From the NCBI RefSeq assembly GCF_002161765.1, contig NZ_NFIN01000001.1, forward strand, positions 62,001 to 126,000: a DNA stretch of 64,000 bases. Reading direction: 5' to 3'. The position numbers and the translations under genes were made by a program. Below, piece by piece: positions 24,475 to 35,292 of the stretch. The notes beneath the pieces were generated by a model. That model was not told the origin of the DNA. It ran no database searches and saw only the letters and a list, made by a program, of their open reading frames with translations. The stretch is from Bacteroides sp. An322 (GTDB lineage Bacteria > Bacteroidota > Bacteroidia > Bacteroidales > Bacteroidaceae). Each line of letters opens with the position of its first letter. Positions within the stretch are counted from its first letter, which is position 1.

Positions 24475-26244
24475 TTATTCGTACCCCTTGTTTTGTGTAT
24501 ACAAACCGGGGATGTAGAACATTTGATTATAAGGAATCGGGAAGAACTCATTCTTTCCGGGCGTATAGTGCGCATCCTTATAATAAGCTCCGTATGTTTG
24601 CTCTACCGTTTCGCCGGATTCATTCGTATAAGTATATACCGACTTCTGTTCACTTGCGAAATAAGCATTCAAGATTTGTGAAGCAATGCCCCAACGGCGC
24701 AAATCGAAATAACGTCCGTTCTCCATTGCCATTTCCAAACGACGTTCCCAACGCAGACACTTACGGGCAACTTCTTTATTAGCAAAGTATCCAGCCGGAT
24801 AAAGAGCGATTTCACACTGGTCGGCAGCGTATGCGATATGCTTGTCGATTGAATTTGCTGCACGCTGGCGGATGGCATTAATGATGTCTTCCGCTTCACT
24901 CAAGCGGTTCAGTTCAATCAAAGCCTCAGCACGCATCAGCATCACATCCGTATAACGGAATACATAATCGTTCATCGCAAAAGCTTGCCAAGAGCCATTA
25001 AAAGTTTCACCTTGAGAACGTTGCGGAACTTCCTTCAATGATGTATAAAAACCATATTCATTCGGCGTGCGCGAATTGGCAGTAGTCATCGTATATTCCT
25101 CTTCATATTTGTAAGGGAATGAAGGCATTCCGACGGTATGGAACAAACGCGGATCCCATTTCTGAGCGGTAGGCTGACCATTAATCGGATAATCAATCTC
25201 ATCGTTATAGTCATCGAACATCGGCAGACCGTCTTTCGTCTTGAACGCATTCACCAAGTTTTGAGAAGGCTTGTGGAAGTCCCATCCGCACGACCACATT
25301 TGCCAACAACCATTTAACGTATTCGACCAATTGGCACGTCCGTAAGTTGTATGGTCATCCTCATAATCGGAAGTCTGTACGGCAAATACCGACTCTTTGC
25401 TATTCTTATACTCCGGAAGGAAAATGTCACCGAAATCTTCCATATAACCGTATTGCGAGTTCATCACATCATCGGTATAGTCCACCACTTTCTGCATATA
25501 CTCATTATTGATATGGTCTACTCCCGTAGTAGCTTCATAGCCGTCTCCCCAAGCCAAATTCAGATAACACTTAGCCAAATAAGCAGCAGCCGCAATCTTG
25601 TTCGCACGTCCGTCTTCACCCGGCTTTTTCACTGGCAACACATCGTATGCAGCCTGAAAGTCATCTATCACGTTTTGGAAGAGCTGTTCGTATGTCAAAG
25701 CGTCATTCCGTGTCTCTTCATACGTATTGTTCTTGTAAACCTCTTCATCAATCCAAGGCACTTGACGGAAAACGGTAAGCAACTTATAATAGAAATGACC
25801 ACGCAAGAACCGTACTTCTGCCACCCGTTGACGAGTCGTTTCTTCACCCAATACGGAAACGCCATTTTGTTCCAAAGCAACCAACGCACGGTTACAACGC
25901 GACACGGCACAGAACAAACGGTACCACAATTCATCCATTTCGCCCGGAGTAGTCGGGGTCAATGTAGTCCAAATATCGAAAGCGTGATAGCCCGTATCAT
26001 TCGGTCCGGAACCACCTTTCAAGCAATCGTCCGAAGTAATGTCGCCATACGGGAACAAATTAAACGGATAAGTGTACCAGCAATCGCCCAACATAGCGTA
26101 TGCCGCATTGACCATCGCTTCCGGCTCAGAGAAAGCCTTGTCTTCATCCACCACAGCGGTAGGATTGTAATCCAAGAAATCGTCACAGCCTGTGAATCCC
26201 ATTCCTAACGTACAGGCCAAGAATAATGTATATATCTTTTTCAT
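24475..26244 (-). CDS. SusD-family glycan-binding lipoprotein of the fructan locus
   Basis: The 589-residue lipoprotein has lipobox MGFTGCDDFLD (Cys at 20). It has the SusD/RagB layout: N-terminal FLDYNPT, TPR helices (VAEVRFLRGHFYYKLL), and a C-terminal domain ending in RRLEMAMENGRYFDLRRWG and YNQMFYIPGL. It caps the SusC channel on the cell surface and binds oligosaccharide. It lies 21 bp after susC. Confidence 0.95.
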   Translation of the reverse strand: MKKIYTLFLACTLGMGFTGCDDFLDYNPTAVVDEDKAFSEPEAMVNAAYAMLGDCWYTYPFNLFPYGDITSDDCLKGGSGPNDTGYHAFDIWTTLTPTTPGEMDELWYRLFCAVSRCNRALVALEQNGVSVLGEETTRQRVAEVRFLRGHFYYKLLTVFRQVPWIDEEVYKNNTYEETRNDALTYEQLFQNVIDDFQAAYDVLPVKKPGEDGRANKIAAAAYLAKCYLNLAWGDGYEATTGVDHINNEYMQKVVDYTDDVMNSQYGYMEDFGDIFLPEYKNSKESVFAVQTSDYEDDHTTYGRANWSNTLNGCWQMWSCGWDFHKPSQNLVNAFKTKDGLPMFDDYNDEIDYPINGQPTAQKWDPRLFHTVGMPSFPYKYEEEYTMTTANSRTPNEYGFYTSLKEVPQRSQGETFNGSWQAFAMNDYVFRYTDVMLMRAEALIELNRLSEAEDIINAIRQRAANSIDKHIAYAADQCEIALYPAGYFANKEVARKCLRWERRLEMAMENGRYFDLRRWGIASQILNAYFASEQKSVYTYTNESGETVEQTYGAYYKDAHYTPGKNEFFPIPYNQMFYIPGLYTQNKGYE

Positions 26245-26265
26245 AATTGTGTTGTCTTTATATGA

Positions 26266-29200
26266 TTAGAAACCTATTTGTACACCAAATGAAACTGAGG
26301 TAGCCAGCGGATAGTTCCAATCCGGGTTTTCCGGGTCGGGACACGTAAGGCTCTTGCTCTTAATAGTCAGCAGGTTTTGTCCCGAAACATAGATACGTGC
26401 ATTTGTCATCTTGAATTTCGACAAGAACGAAGACGGAACATTATAACCTAACTGCAAAGTACGTAATTTCAAATACGAACCGTTTTCTACAAAATAACTG
26501 GAAGCACGACCTTCGTCCGCTGTATTCGACGTGGTCAGCATCGGAATGGTTGAACCGGTATTGTTAGTGTTCCAAGCTCCTAACAAACGATTACCTTTGT
26601 TAGAACCAGCATCCGTCACGCTCCAAAAATCGGTCTGGAACTTCTGATTGTTGTAAACATCCTTATCGCATACGCCTTGCCAGAACATCGAAAGGTCAAA
26701 ATTCTTGTAATTCAAAGCAATGTTCAATCCATACGAGAACTTCGGTACCGGATTGTAAATCCAATCTTGGTCATCCGCATTGATTACACCATTCCCGTCC
26801 AAATCTGCGTATTTAAGTCCTCCTACACGTGCATTGGGCTGTCCTGAAGCATCCACTTCCGCCTGATTCTGATAAAGTCCGGTCACTACATATCCTACGA
26901 TTGAACCGTATGGCATACCGGATTCAACCAAGTTCTCCGTAGAAGTGTGAGCGTATGAACCTGTCGTTGTCGAAGGTAGATAAGTCACCTTATTGCGGAA
27001 GAAGTCGGCATTGGCATTGATGTCTAATCCTAACCCGCAAGCAAGGTTTTTACGATAACCCAAAGAGAACTCCATACCCCAGTTGCGTAAAGAAGGACCG
27101 TTCAACCAAGAGGCTCCCCCCTCTCCCAATGCTCCAAGATAAGCCGGATTAATCAACATATCATCCACATCCTTGATATATCCGTCAATCGTTCCGTACA
27201 GACTGCCATTGAAGAAAGTGAAATCTGTACCTATATTATATTGGGTAGCCGACTCCCATTTCAAATCAGGGTTGGCAAGCTGAGTGGCACGATAACCAGA
27301 AGGGAATGTACCCGAACCTTGCAAGAACAAATCGTAAGCAGTAGAAGTTACACGATCCAAGCCATAATCTACAGTGTACAAACCAAATTGCGCATTATTA
27401 TCGATGGCTTGGTTACCGGTCTCACCCCAAGAAAGGCGAATCTTCCAGTCATCCATCCAATCTTTTTCCAATAATTTAGAAATACGGAAACCCAACGTTG
27501 CTGCCGGGAAAGTACCCCAGCGGTTATCTTTACCAAAACGAGAAGAACCATCACGACGGATTGTAAATGAAGCCAAAATCAAATCGTCATAATTGTAATC
27601 CACCTTTCCGAAGAAAGAAGCCAAACGGTAACCAAACTTAGCACCATTGTTTCTCATCGAACCGGTAGCGGCATTCGGCCACATATAATCGGGATCTTCC
27701 AAAGCATAGCCTTCTGAATAAGCCGTAAAATCAACCGTGCTTTCTTTCGACATTTCAGCACCGAGCAAGACTGTGATATCGTGTTTGTCTGCTACCTTGA
27801 AATTATAGTTTGCCGTATTCGACCACGTCCAGTTCACCTGATTCCGATGCGACAGGTTGGTCTTAGCAATATCATTGTTCACAATATCCGAATGGAACGT
27901 AGGAGTCATCGAGTTGATGAACGACAAATACGTGTCCAAGCCAAAATTAGAACGCAAAGTCAATCCTTTTATCGGTTTGATTTCAACGTAAGCATTACCA
28001 AACAGACGCCAGTAATCCAAATGGTTGTTGCGGTTATCGTATTGTTCACGCACCGGGTTCTGACGGTCGCTCATACCTCCCACCGGTCCGGCAAACGTAA
28101 CTCCATCTTCCTCATAAACCGGTACAGTAGGAGCCATCTTCAGCGCGTTTTCCATCGGAGCACAATCCACTTGCTTCGAATAAGTCAGCGTAAAGTTCTC
28201 GCCGACAGAAATATACTTATTAATATTGTATGAAGAGTTCATACGTGCAGATATATTTTCAAAGCTGGTGTAATTCAAAATACCGTTATTCTTCTTATAG
28301 CCCAAAGAAAACATCGTAGAGTGCTTATCCGTTGCGTGTGACAAAGACAAATCGTATGTTTGCGCAAATCCGGTACGTGAAATTTCATCGAGCCAATCGG
28401 TATCCGAATACCTCATCGTTTTCTTACTATTGATATAACCATCATACAAGCCATTGACCGTATAGTTCACATAGCTGCTTGTCGCAGGATTCCAAACCGT
28501 AATCGGAGTACCCGAAGCCGCATTCAGATTTAATCCGTAATTGCTTGCGTAAGTCACAGGGTCAAGTCCGTCGTTCAATGCAGCCTGTGCCATAGCCGTG
28601 GCATATTCGGCTGAATTCGATAATTTCATCAACGATTGGGAAGTGTAGAACTGAGCTGTCAGATTTGCGGAGAAGTCCACCTTAATCTTATCTCCCTTCT
28701 TCCCTTTCTTGGTAGTAATGATGATGACACCGTTCGAAGCGCGCGAACCATAAATAGAAGCGGAAGCCGCATCTTTCAGAACCTGCATACTTTCAATATC
28801 ATTCGCGTTCAAGGAATTCAAAGCCTGATTCGTAGGCACACCGTCAATCACATACAACGGGTCTTGCGATGAATTAAAAGAACCGATACCACGAATGCGC
28901 ACCGTACCTGTACCGATAGGCGAACCTGTTGTAGTGATAGTCATACCCGGAACTTTACCTTGCAAAGCCCGCATCGGGTCCATATCCGAATTGGTTTTCA
29001 ATTCATCTGTAGAAACGACCGCAACCGAACCGGTCAAGTCCGCCTTACGTTGGCTTTGATAACCAGTTACAACGACCTCATCCAGTAACTCGGAATCTTC
29101 TTCCAACGTAACACTCATTACACTCTGCGCTTTCAAGGTCTGAGTCTTACACCCTACATAAGAGATGGAAATTTCCGCCCCTTCTTTCACCGTTAGAGAA

Positions 29201-29391
29201 AACTTACCATCCAAATCTGTAATGGTACCGTTCCGGTCGTTGCCAACCTCAATTACCGATGCTCCGATAACGGGAAATCCGTCTGCCTTGGAGACCACCG
29301 TTCCGCTCACTTGCAGGTTTTGTGCCTGCACCGCTGCACTGAATCCGACAAGAAAGAGTGCAAATAGGAATAATTTTTTCATGCCTTCCAT
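26266..29391 (-). CDS. SusC-family TonB-dependent outer-membrane transporter
   Basis: The protein is about 1041 residues (start at 29391 or 29382, MKKLFLFALFLVGFSAAVQA). A carboxypeptidase-like domain (VSGTVVSKADGFPVIGASV) follows the signal peptide. Next are the SusC signature region LDEVVVTGYQSQRKADLTGS, the plug domain (YVIDGVPTN, ASASIYGSRASNGVIIITTK) and the barrel, ending in VSFGVQIGF. No STN domain is present. It imports fructo-oligosaccharides with TonB energy. A TACTTTTG box at 29472-29479 (minus strand) implies a leader of about 75-80 bases. Confidence 0.96.
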   Translation of the reverse strand: MEGMKKLFLFALFLVGFSAAVQAQNLQVSGTVVSKADGFPVIGASVIEVGNDRNGTITDLDGKFSLTVKEGAEISISYVGCKTQTLKAQSVMSVTLEEDSELLDEVVVTGYQSQRKADLTGSVAVVSTDELKTNSDMDPMRALQGKVPGMTITTTGSPIGTGTVRIRGIGSFNSSQDPLYVIDGVPTNQALNSLNANDIESMQVLKDAASASIYGSRASNGVIIITTKKGKKGDKIKVDFSANLTAQFYTSQSLMKLSNSAEYATAMAQAALNDGLDPVTYASNYGLNLNAASGTPITVWNPATSSYVNYTVNGLYDGYINSKKTMRYSDTDWLDEISRTGFAQTYDLSLSHATDKHSTMFSLGYKKNNGILNYTSFENISARMNSSYNINKYISVGENFTLTYSKQVDCAPMENALKMAPTVPVYEEDGVTFAGPVGGMSDRQNPVREQYDNRNNHLDYWRLFGNAYVEIKPIKGLTLRSNFGLDTYLSFINSMTPTFHSDIVNNDIAKTNLSHRNQVNWTWSNTANYNFKVADKHDITVLLGAEMSKESTVDFTAYSEGYALEDPDYMWPNAATGSMRNNGAKFGYRLASFFGKVDYNYDDLILASFTIRRDGSSRFGKDNRWGTFPAATLGFRISKLLEKDWMDDWKIRLSWGETGNQAIDNNAQFGLYTVDYGLDRVTSTAYDLFLQGSGTFPSGYRATQLANPDLKWESATQYNIGTDFTFFNGSLYGTIDGYIKDVDDMLINPAYLGALGEGGASWLNGPSLRNWGMEFSLGYRKNLACGLGLDINANADFFRNKVTYLPSTTTGSYAHTSTENLVESGMPYGSIVGYVVTGLYQNQAEVDASGQPNARVGGLKYADLDGNGVINADDQDWIYNPVPKFSYGLNIALNYKNFDLSMFWQGVCDKDVYNNQKFQTDFWSVTDAGSNKGNRLLGAWNTNNTGSTIPMLTTSNTADEGRASSYFVENGSYLKLRTLQLGYNVPSSFLSKFKMTNARIYVSGQNLLTIKSKSLTCPDPENPDWNYPLATSVSFGVQIGF

Positions 29392-29471
29392 AATGCATTA
29401 AATTTAATTGTTGAACAAATATATGAATTTACTCGTTAAATCTCAAAAGCCTCTTGCTCCTGAGAACACTG

Positions 29472-29479
29472 CAAAAGTA
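29472..29479 (-). promoter_or_regulatory. -7 box (TACTTTTG) of the susC-susD operon
   Basis: Exact TAnnTTTG match on the minus strand upstream of susC. Confidence 0.55.
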
Positions 29480-29662
29480 GAGGGAAGCAGAAAAAGCATC
29501 GGAAAAAAATGTTTCAACCTCAATCAATTATGTTTCATGTAACATTTTTGATAGAAGTTGAAACATTTTTAGTAACGGACGAATCCATATCTTCATCAGA
29601 CTTCCCCAAGAAAGGCATCTGCATCTCCAGTACTGGGCTTCTCAGTCCTCTATAAATCCTAC

Positions 29663-29688
29663 TAGGGTAGGACTGCAGTCCTACCCTA
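29663..29688. repeat. perfect 26-base palindrome plus neighbouring copies
   Basis: The half tagggtaggactg is followed by its exact complement. The same sequence gcagtcctaccctaatagg recurs at 29729-29748, and ctgcagtactg and cagtactgggctt form a further pair around it. Confidence 0.75.
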
Positions 29689-29791
29689 TATAAAACTGCA
29701 GTACTGACTCGGAAAAACAGCAGTCCTACCCTAATAGGATTGGAAACGCAATAAATTGACTTGTCTGATTCATCCATTTCCGATACGCACA

Positions 29792-31423
<1,632 letters not shown>

Positions 31424-31467
31424 TCAAATGTTACCGCATAAGGTATGAAATGTTATCTGCCCTCCCA

Positions 31468-32109
31468 TTAAAGGCACGGCACCACCTCCAGCCGGGTATC
31501 GGGATACTCCTTCCGCAACAAATGCCGGATATATTCCTCGGTGTCCTGCCGGATTAAGGCATCATCTTCTTCGGGGAAGAGATTATAAACCAATGTATGC
31601 AGGCGGATGCCTCGCCGCCCGATTGCCTCTAAGCTCAGCAACAGATGATTGATGCTGCCCAACCTGCCCGAAGTGACGAATACCAACGGATAGCGGTGAA
31701 GGGCAACGTAATCAATGGTCAGCAAATCGCGGGTCAAGGGCACCATCAGTCCCCCAGCCCCTTCTAACAAAACGGCATCATAGCGTTCGCTGAGCGTTTC
31801 CGTCGCCCGCTCTATCTTGCCGAAATCAATCGGACGGCGGTCTATCTCGGCTGCCAAGTGCGGCGAACAGGGATAGCTGAATATTTCGGGCATGGTCAGT
31901 TTCTCCCAGTCTTCGGGAAGCCAGCCCGTCCCCATCAGGCGGCGATGCAGTTCGATGTCTTCCGAAACATCCTCATTGCCCGTCTGCACGAGCTTCTGCG
32001 TAATGGTGCGGATGCCCGCCTCGTTCCATTTCCGCGCCAGATAACCCGTGGCATAGCTTTTGCCGATATTGGTGTCGATGCCACTCACAAAATATACATT
32101 GTCTTTCAT
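31468..32109 (-). CDS. bioD: dethiobiotin synthetase
   Basis: The 213-residue protein begins VYFVSGIDTNIGKSYATGYL, whose P-loop-like GIDTNIGKS is the BioD nucleotide-binding motif. LLEGAGGLMVPL is the second signature. It closes the ureido ring of dethiobiotin with CO2 and ATP. It is the last gene of the biotin operon, separated from bioC by a palindromic repeat. Confidence 0.95.
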   Translation of the reverse strand: MKDNVYFVSGIDTNIGKSYATGYLARKWNEAGIRTITQKLVQTGNEDVSEDIELHRRLMGTGWLPEDWEKLTMPEIFSYPCSPHLAAEIDRRPIDFGKIERATETLSERYDAVLLEGAGGLMVPLTRDLLTIDYVALHRYPLVFVTSGRLGSINHLLLSLEAIGRRGIRLHTLVYNLFPEEDDALIRQDTEEYIRHLLRKEYPDTRLEVVPCL

Positions 32110-32130
32110 TTCTTTTCTATTTTTTATTGA

Positions 32131-32212
32131 AACGCAGATTGCCGCAGATTAACGCGGATAAAAAATATCAATAATAAGATTTGCGAAAATCTGCGTTAAT
32201 CTGCGTTTTCGA
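32131..32212. repeat. palindromic repeat 'acgcagatt' family, copy in bioC-bioD gap
   Basis: The arms gaaacgcagattgccgcaga and ttaatctgcgttttc pair, with an AT-rich loop. Related copies lie at 35191-35282, 37549-37627 and 38078-38157. Confidence 0.8.
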
Positions 32213-32965
32213 CTAATACTTTCTACAAATCACATACATCGGATGATACGTCAGCGGAACCGTTCCGTCGGGTGCCGCGTAACGCTCTGTATAGCTACGG
32301 CAGAAAGAAGCCAGCTGAGCCTTGGTCCACGTACAACTGCGGATGCCCGTCACGCCCGTGGCTTTCAGGTGGCGCAAGACTTCCAACGGAGACGGAAACG
32401 AAAGCCTCACCTCTTCCTCGGAAGCATAGACCACCCGATACGTATCCGAAAGCGCACCCGCCAGCTCCTCCAGCGAACGGTAGGGAAGCGCATCCGATGT
32501 CAACGCCCGTATCTCTTGCGCGTTCTGCCTGCCGAAGGTGCTGAAAGCCAAATAGCCGCCTTCCTCCAACAAGCCTTTGCATCCGCACAAGAAACGTTCG
32601 GGCGCATCGAACCATTGCAATGCCGAGCACGACACTATCAGATTCTGACCGCCGGGGAACTCCAGCCGCTCGGCATCGCTTGCCGAAAAAGAAATCTCCG
32701 GGCGCAACACATCGCGCAAGAAAGGCTCCATTTCGGGGCAAAGGTCGTTCAGCAACATCCGTTCGGGATGCCAGCGGTGCAGGTAGGCACGGGTGAACAA
32801 ACCCGTCCCGCACCCGATTTCGAGCACCCGCCGATGCGACTCCGCCGGCACATACAGCCCAATCAAGTCCGCCATCCGAAGGGCAATGCCGCGCTGCACC
32901 GTTGCCTGACCCAAGTAACTGCCCGAAGCCTTGGCGAAGCGGCTGCGGATTAAGGCTTTGTCCAT
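32213..32965 (-). CDS. bioC: malonyl-ACP O-methyltransferase BioC
   Basis: A start at 32965 (MDKALIRSRFAKASGSYLGQ) gives 250 residues. A longer frame reaching 33370 reads the bioG gene out of frame and is rejected. SAM motif I is VLEIGCGTGLFTRAYL; LIVSCSALQWFD is typical of BioC. It methylates malonyl-ACP so that fatty acid synthesis can make the pimeloyl chain. The start overlaps the end of bioG by 16 bp. Confidence 0.93.
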   Translation of the reverse strand: MDKALIRSRFAKASGSYLGQATVQRGIALRMADLIGLYVPAESHRRVLEIGCGTGLFTRAYLHRWHPERMLLNDLCPEMEPFLRDVLRPEISFSASDAERLEFPGGQNLIVSCSALQWFDAPERFLCGCKGLLEEGGYLAFSTFGRQNAQEIRALTSDALPYRSLEELAGALSDTYRVVYASEEEVRLSFPSPLEVLRHLKATGVTGIRSCTWTKAQLASFCRSYTERYAAPDGTVPLTYHPMYVICRKY

Positions 32966-33615
32966 ACCGCCTCCTCTCCCGAAAGCAGACGGTCGAACAG
33001 CCCGCCGTCGTAATGCTCCACGTCCCGTTCGATGACCTCCACATCCCGCCACGCCTCGCGCTGATTGGCAGGCGGGAATATCTTGTCGCGCGTCCCGATG
33101 ATAGCCTTGTCCCAGACAAAAGAAGCGGACGGACGGCACGCACAGGCTGCTAACGCCTGCAATTCTTCGCGCAACTCTTCCACGGGGCGATAAGGGCGGT
33201 GCGAGAGGAATTCCTTCACCTGCTCCGCCGTCCCGCAAATGCGCCGGCGGAAGCGCGCCAAAGCCGCATCGGAGAAATGCGCCAACGTGCCCCGGAAAAC
33301 CGCTTCGGGAATCCCCCGCCTGTCGTCTATCGGAAACGGCGTACCTCCCACGGCAAGCCTCATCTGCCACGGATAGTCACGCCCTGCCAACGTCTGCCCC
33401 GCCGCCCATACGCCCATCGACCAAGCCAACAGCCGAATCTCGCGATAACCGTCCAGCAAAGCGTAATCGAAATCCGGCGAGCGGTAATCAAAACACAATA
33501 AACAGTCGTACCCGTCCGCCACCGGACGGTCGAACAACCGTTCGTCACTGCCCCAGCCCGCAAAGAAAAGCAGCAGGCGAGGGTTATTTTCTTTCTTGAT
33601 AAATCGTTGTTTCAT
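32950..33615 (-). CDS. bioG: pimeloyl-ACP methyl ester esterase BioG
   Basis: The 221-residue alpha/beta hydrolase starts with LLLFFAGWGSDERLF, typical of the BioG (DUF452) group. The nucleophile Ser is in LLAWSMGVWAAG and the likely catalytic His in DVEHYDGGLF. It removes the methyl ester to free pimeloyl-ACP, the job BioH does in Escherichia coli. Its place between bioF and bioC, with overlap to bioC, supports the call. Confidence 0.9.
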   Translation of the reverse strand: MKQRFIKKENNPRLLLFFAGWGSDERLFDRPVADGYDCLLCFDYRSPDFDYALLDGYREIRLLAWSMGVWAAGQTLAGRDYPWQMRLAVGGTPFPIDDRRGIPEAVFRGTLAHFSDAALARFRRRICGTAEQVKEFLSHRPYRPVEELREELQALAACACRPSASFVWDKAIIGTRDKIFPPANQREAWRDVEVIERDVEHYDGGLFDRLLSGEEAVWTKP

Positions 33616-34027
33616 ATAAAAAATCAGTTTATTTCATCAGCCGAGCACTCGAAAATGCTGCCAACGATCGTTGGCACACCAACCGAGCACTCGGAAACCG
33701 TGCCAACGATCGTTGGGAACATTCCCAAGCCCTCGGAAACTGTGCCGACGATCGTCGGGAGCATTCCTGAGCCCTCGGAAACCGTGCCGACGATTGTCGG
33801 GAGCATTCCTGAGCCCTCGGAAACTGTGCCGATGATTGTCGGGAGCATTCCCAAGCCCTCGGAAACCGTGCCGACGATTGTCGGGAGCATTCCCAAGCTC
33901 TACGGAGGCGTGAAGAAACGCTTCGGCACATAAACCGAGCCCTCCGGAGGCGCGAAGAAACGTTTCTTCATTATATGAATGTCCGCATTTCACCCAATTA
34001 ATTGTAGGGGCGTATTGCGGACAGTCA
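33616..34027. other. gap between bioF and bioG filled by repeats
   Basis: A 42-bp tandem array (33640-33960) and a truncated left half of a MITE-like element (33973-34020) fill the gap. Long frames in several phases on both strands come from the repeat length being a multiple of three; no gene is supported. Confidence 0.7.
33640..33960. repeat. 42-bp tandem repeat array, about seven units
   Basis: The clearest units run agccctcggaaac, (t/c)gtgccga, then a palindrome cgacgatcgtcg, then ggagcattcc. First units carry ccaacgatcgttgg instead, with compensating changes that keep the palindrome; some later units have gattgtcg. The last two units degenerate into cggaggcg(t/c)gaagaaacg. The period and the agccctcgga core match the array at 19090-19260. 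Confidence 0.8.
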
Positions 34028-35179
34028 CTATTCATTCCTCACTATCAACTCCCCCATCCGCACGACTTCCGCTTCGGGCAAAGACGCCGTGAGCGAGAGG
34101 CGCAGGCGCGACGTGCCTTCGGGCACCGTGGGCGGACGGACGGGAAGGACATAGAAGCCGTGGCGTTGCATCCCTGCCGCCTTCAGCATCGCCTTCCCGC
34201 TTTCGCCCACCACGAGCGGGACGATATGGCTTTCGGAAGGACACGGAGAACCCGCCTGCCGGACTGCCTCGCGCACCCGTCCGGCTATCGAAGCCAAACG
34301 GACGCGGCGGTCTGCCCAATCGTCCAGCCGCTCGAACACGAACCGCGTCCAAGCCACATTGAGCGGCGGAAGTGCCGTGGTAAAGATAAGGGTTCGCATC
34401 CGATTGACCAAATAATCGCGCATCAAGCGGCTGCACACCACGTATGCGCCGACCGAAGCCAACGCCTTGCCGAACGTGCCGCACAGGAAATCAATCTCCC
34501 GCAAACAGCCCTGCTCTTCGGCGATGCCCAACCCGTGCCTGCCCCGCACACCTATGGCGTGCGCCTCGTCGACGTAGAGCATCACGTTGGGGTACATCCG
34601 TTTCAGTTCCGCCAACGCTGCCAACGGAGCCACATCGCCGTCCATGCTGAACACGCTTTCGGTCACGATGATGATGCGCCCGAAGGCAGCGTGATGTTTC
34701 TCCACCAGGCTTCGCAACTGCCGGTAGTCCTGATGCCGGTAGCGGATGGATTGCGCCGCCGAGAGACGGATGCCGTCTATCAGGCTGGCGTGCACCAATT
34801 TGTCGGCGAGTATCAGCGTATGCGCATCCGCCACCGCCGGCAAGATGCCCGTGTTCGCATGATAACCGCTGCTGAACGTCAAGGCACTTTCGCGCCCGAA
34901 CCGTCCGGCAAGCAAAGCCTCCAGCTCGCGGTGCGCCGTGAAGTTGCCCGTCAGCAGTCGCGAGGAGGAAGCCGAAAGCAACCGGTCGCGCTCCGGCACG
35001 CTCCGCCAGAACTCGTCTTGCAAGGCGGCATCGGAAGCCAGCCCCAAGTAATCGTTCGACGAGAGGTTCAGCATCCGCTGCCCGTCTTGCCAAATCCATA
35101 TTCCGTCGTGCCGTGCTTCGGGCAGCGTGCGCAGGTTGCCTTCCTGCTCCAATGCGTGTAATGTTTGTTCTTCTTTCAT
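34028..35179 (-). CDS. bioF: 8-amino-7-oxononanoate synthase
   Basis: The 383-residue PLP enzyme has LNLSSNDYLGLASD near the N-terminus, SGYHANTGIL and YVDEAHAIGVRGRHGLG. The PLP Lys is in LCGTFGKALASVGAYV. It condenses pimeloyl-ACP with alanine. It belongs to the biotin operon between bioA and bioG. Confidence 0.95.
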   Translation of the reverse strand: MKEEQTLHALEQEGNLRTLPEARHDGIWIWQDGQRMLNLSSNDYLGLASDAALQDEFWRSVPERDRLLSASSSRLLTGNFTAHRELEALLAGRFGRESALTFSSGYHANTGILPAVADAHTLILADKLVHASLIDGIRLSAAQSIRYRHQDYRQLRSLVEKHHAAFGRIIIVTESVFSMDGDVAPLAALAELKRMYPNVMLYVDEAHAIGVRGRHGLGIAEEQGCLREIDFLCGTFGKALASVGAYVVCSRLMRDYLVNRMRTLIFTTALPPLNVAWTRFVFERLDDWADRRVRLASIAGRVREAVRQAGSPCPSESHIVPLVVGESGKAMLKAAGMQRHGFYVLPVRPPTVPEGTSRLRLSLTASLPEAEVVRMGELIVRNE

Positions 35180-35190
35180 ACTATTTTTTG

Positions 35191-35282
35191 AAACGCAGAT
35201 TTTCGCAGATTAACGCAGATTTTCGCAGATTAATATTTATCCTTTATATAAAAATCTGCGTTAATCTGCAAAAATCTGCGTT
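35191..35282. repeat. palindromic repeat 'acgcagatt' family, copy in bioA-bioF gap
   Basis: The arms gaaacgcagattttcgcaga (left) and aatctgcaaaaatctgcgtt (right) pair around an AT-rich loop. Confidence 0.8.
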
Positions 35283-35292
35283 GAATAATCCA

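Larger units (their letters stand above)
29392..29791. other. gap upstream of susC with promoter and nested palindromes
   Basis: It contains the susC promoter box at 29472-29479 and a cluster of palindromic cagtcctaccct motifs at 29628-29745. The cluster includes a perfect 26-base palindrome. An 86-codon minus-strand frame here is judged non-coding. Confidence 0.6.

Noticed and set aside
32966..33370. N-terminal extension of bioC to 33370
   Set aside because: It reads the bioG gene out of frame; bioC family proteins start near the MDKALIRSRF sequence at 32965.
33607..33933. Open frame coding a peptide with 14-residue repeats (ETVPTIVGSIP)
   Set aside because: The 42-bp unit is a multiple of three and lacks stops, so long frames appear in several phases on both strands. 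The stretch sits inside the biotin operon gap. It is explained as a DNA repeat.
33640..33960. CRISPR array
   Set aside because: The units repeat over their full 42 bp with no unique spacers, and no cas genes are in the window.
34160..35161. Plus-strand 333-codon frame opposite bioF
   Set aside because: Shadow of bioF; composition skewed to His, Arg and Gln, no domain seen.
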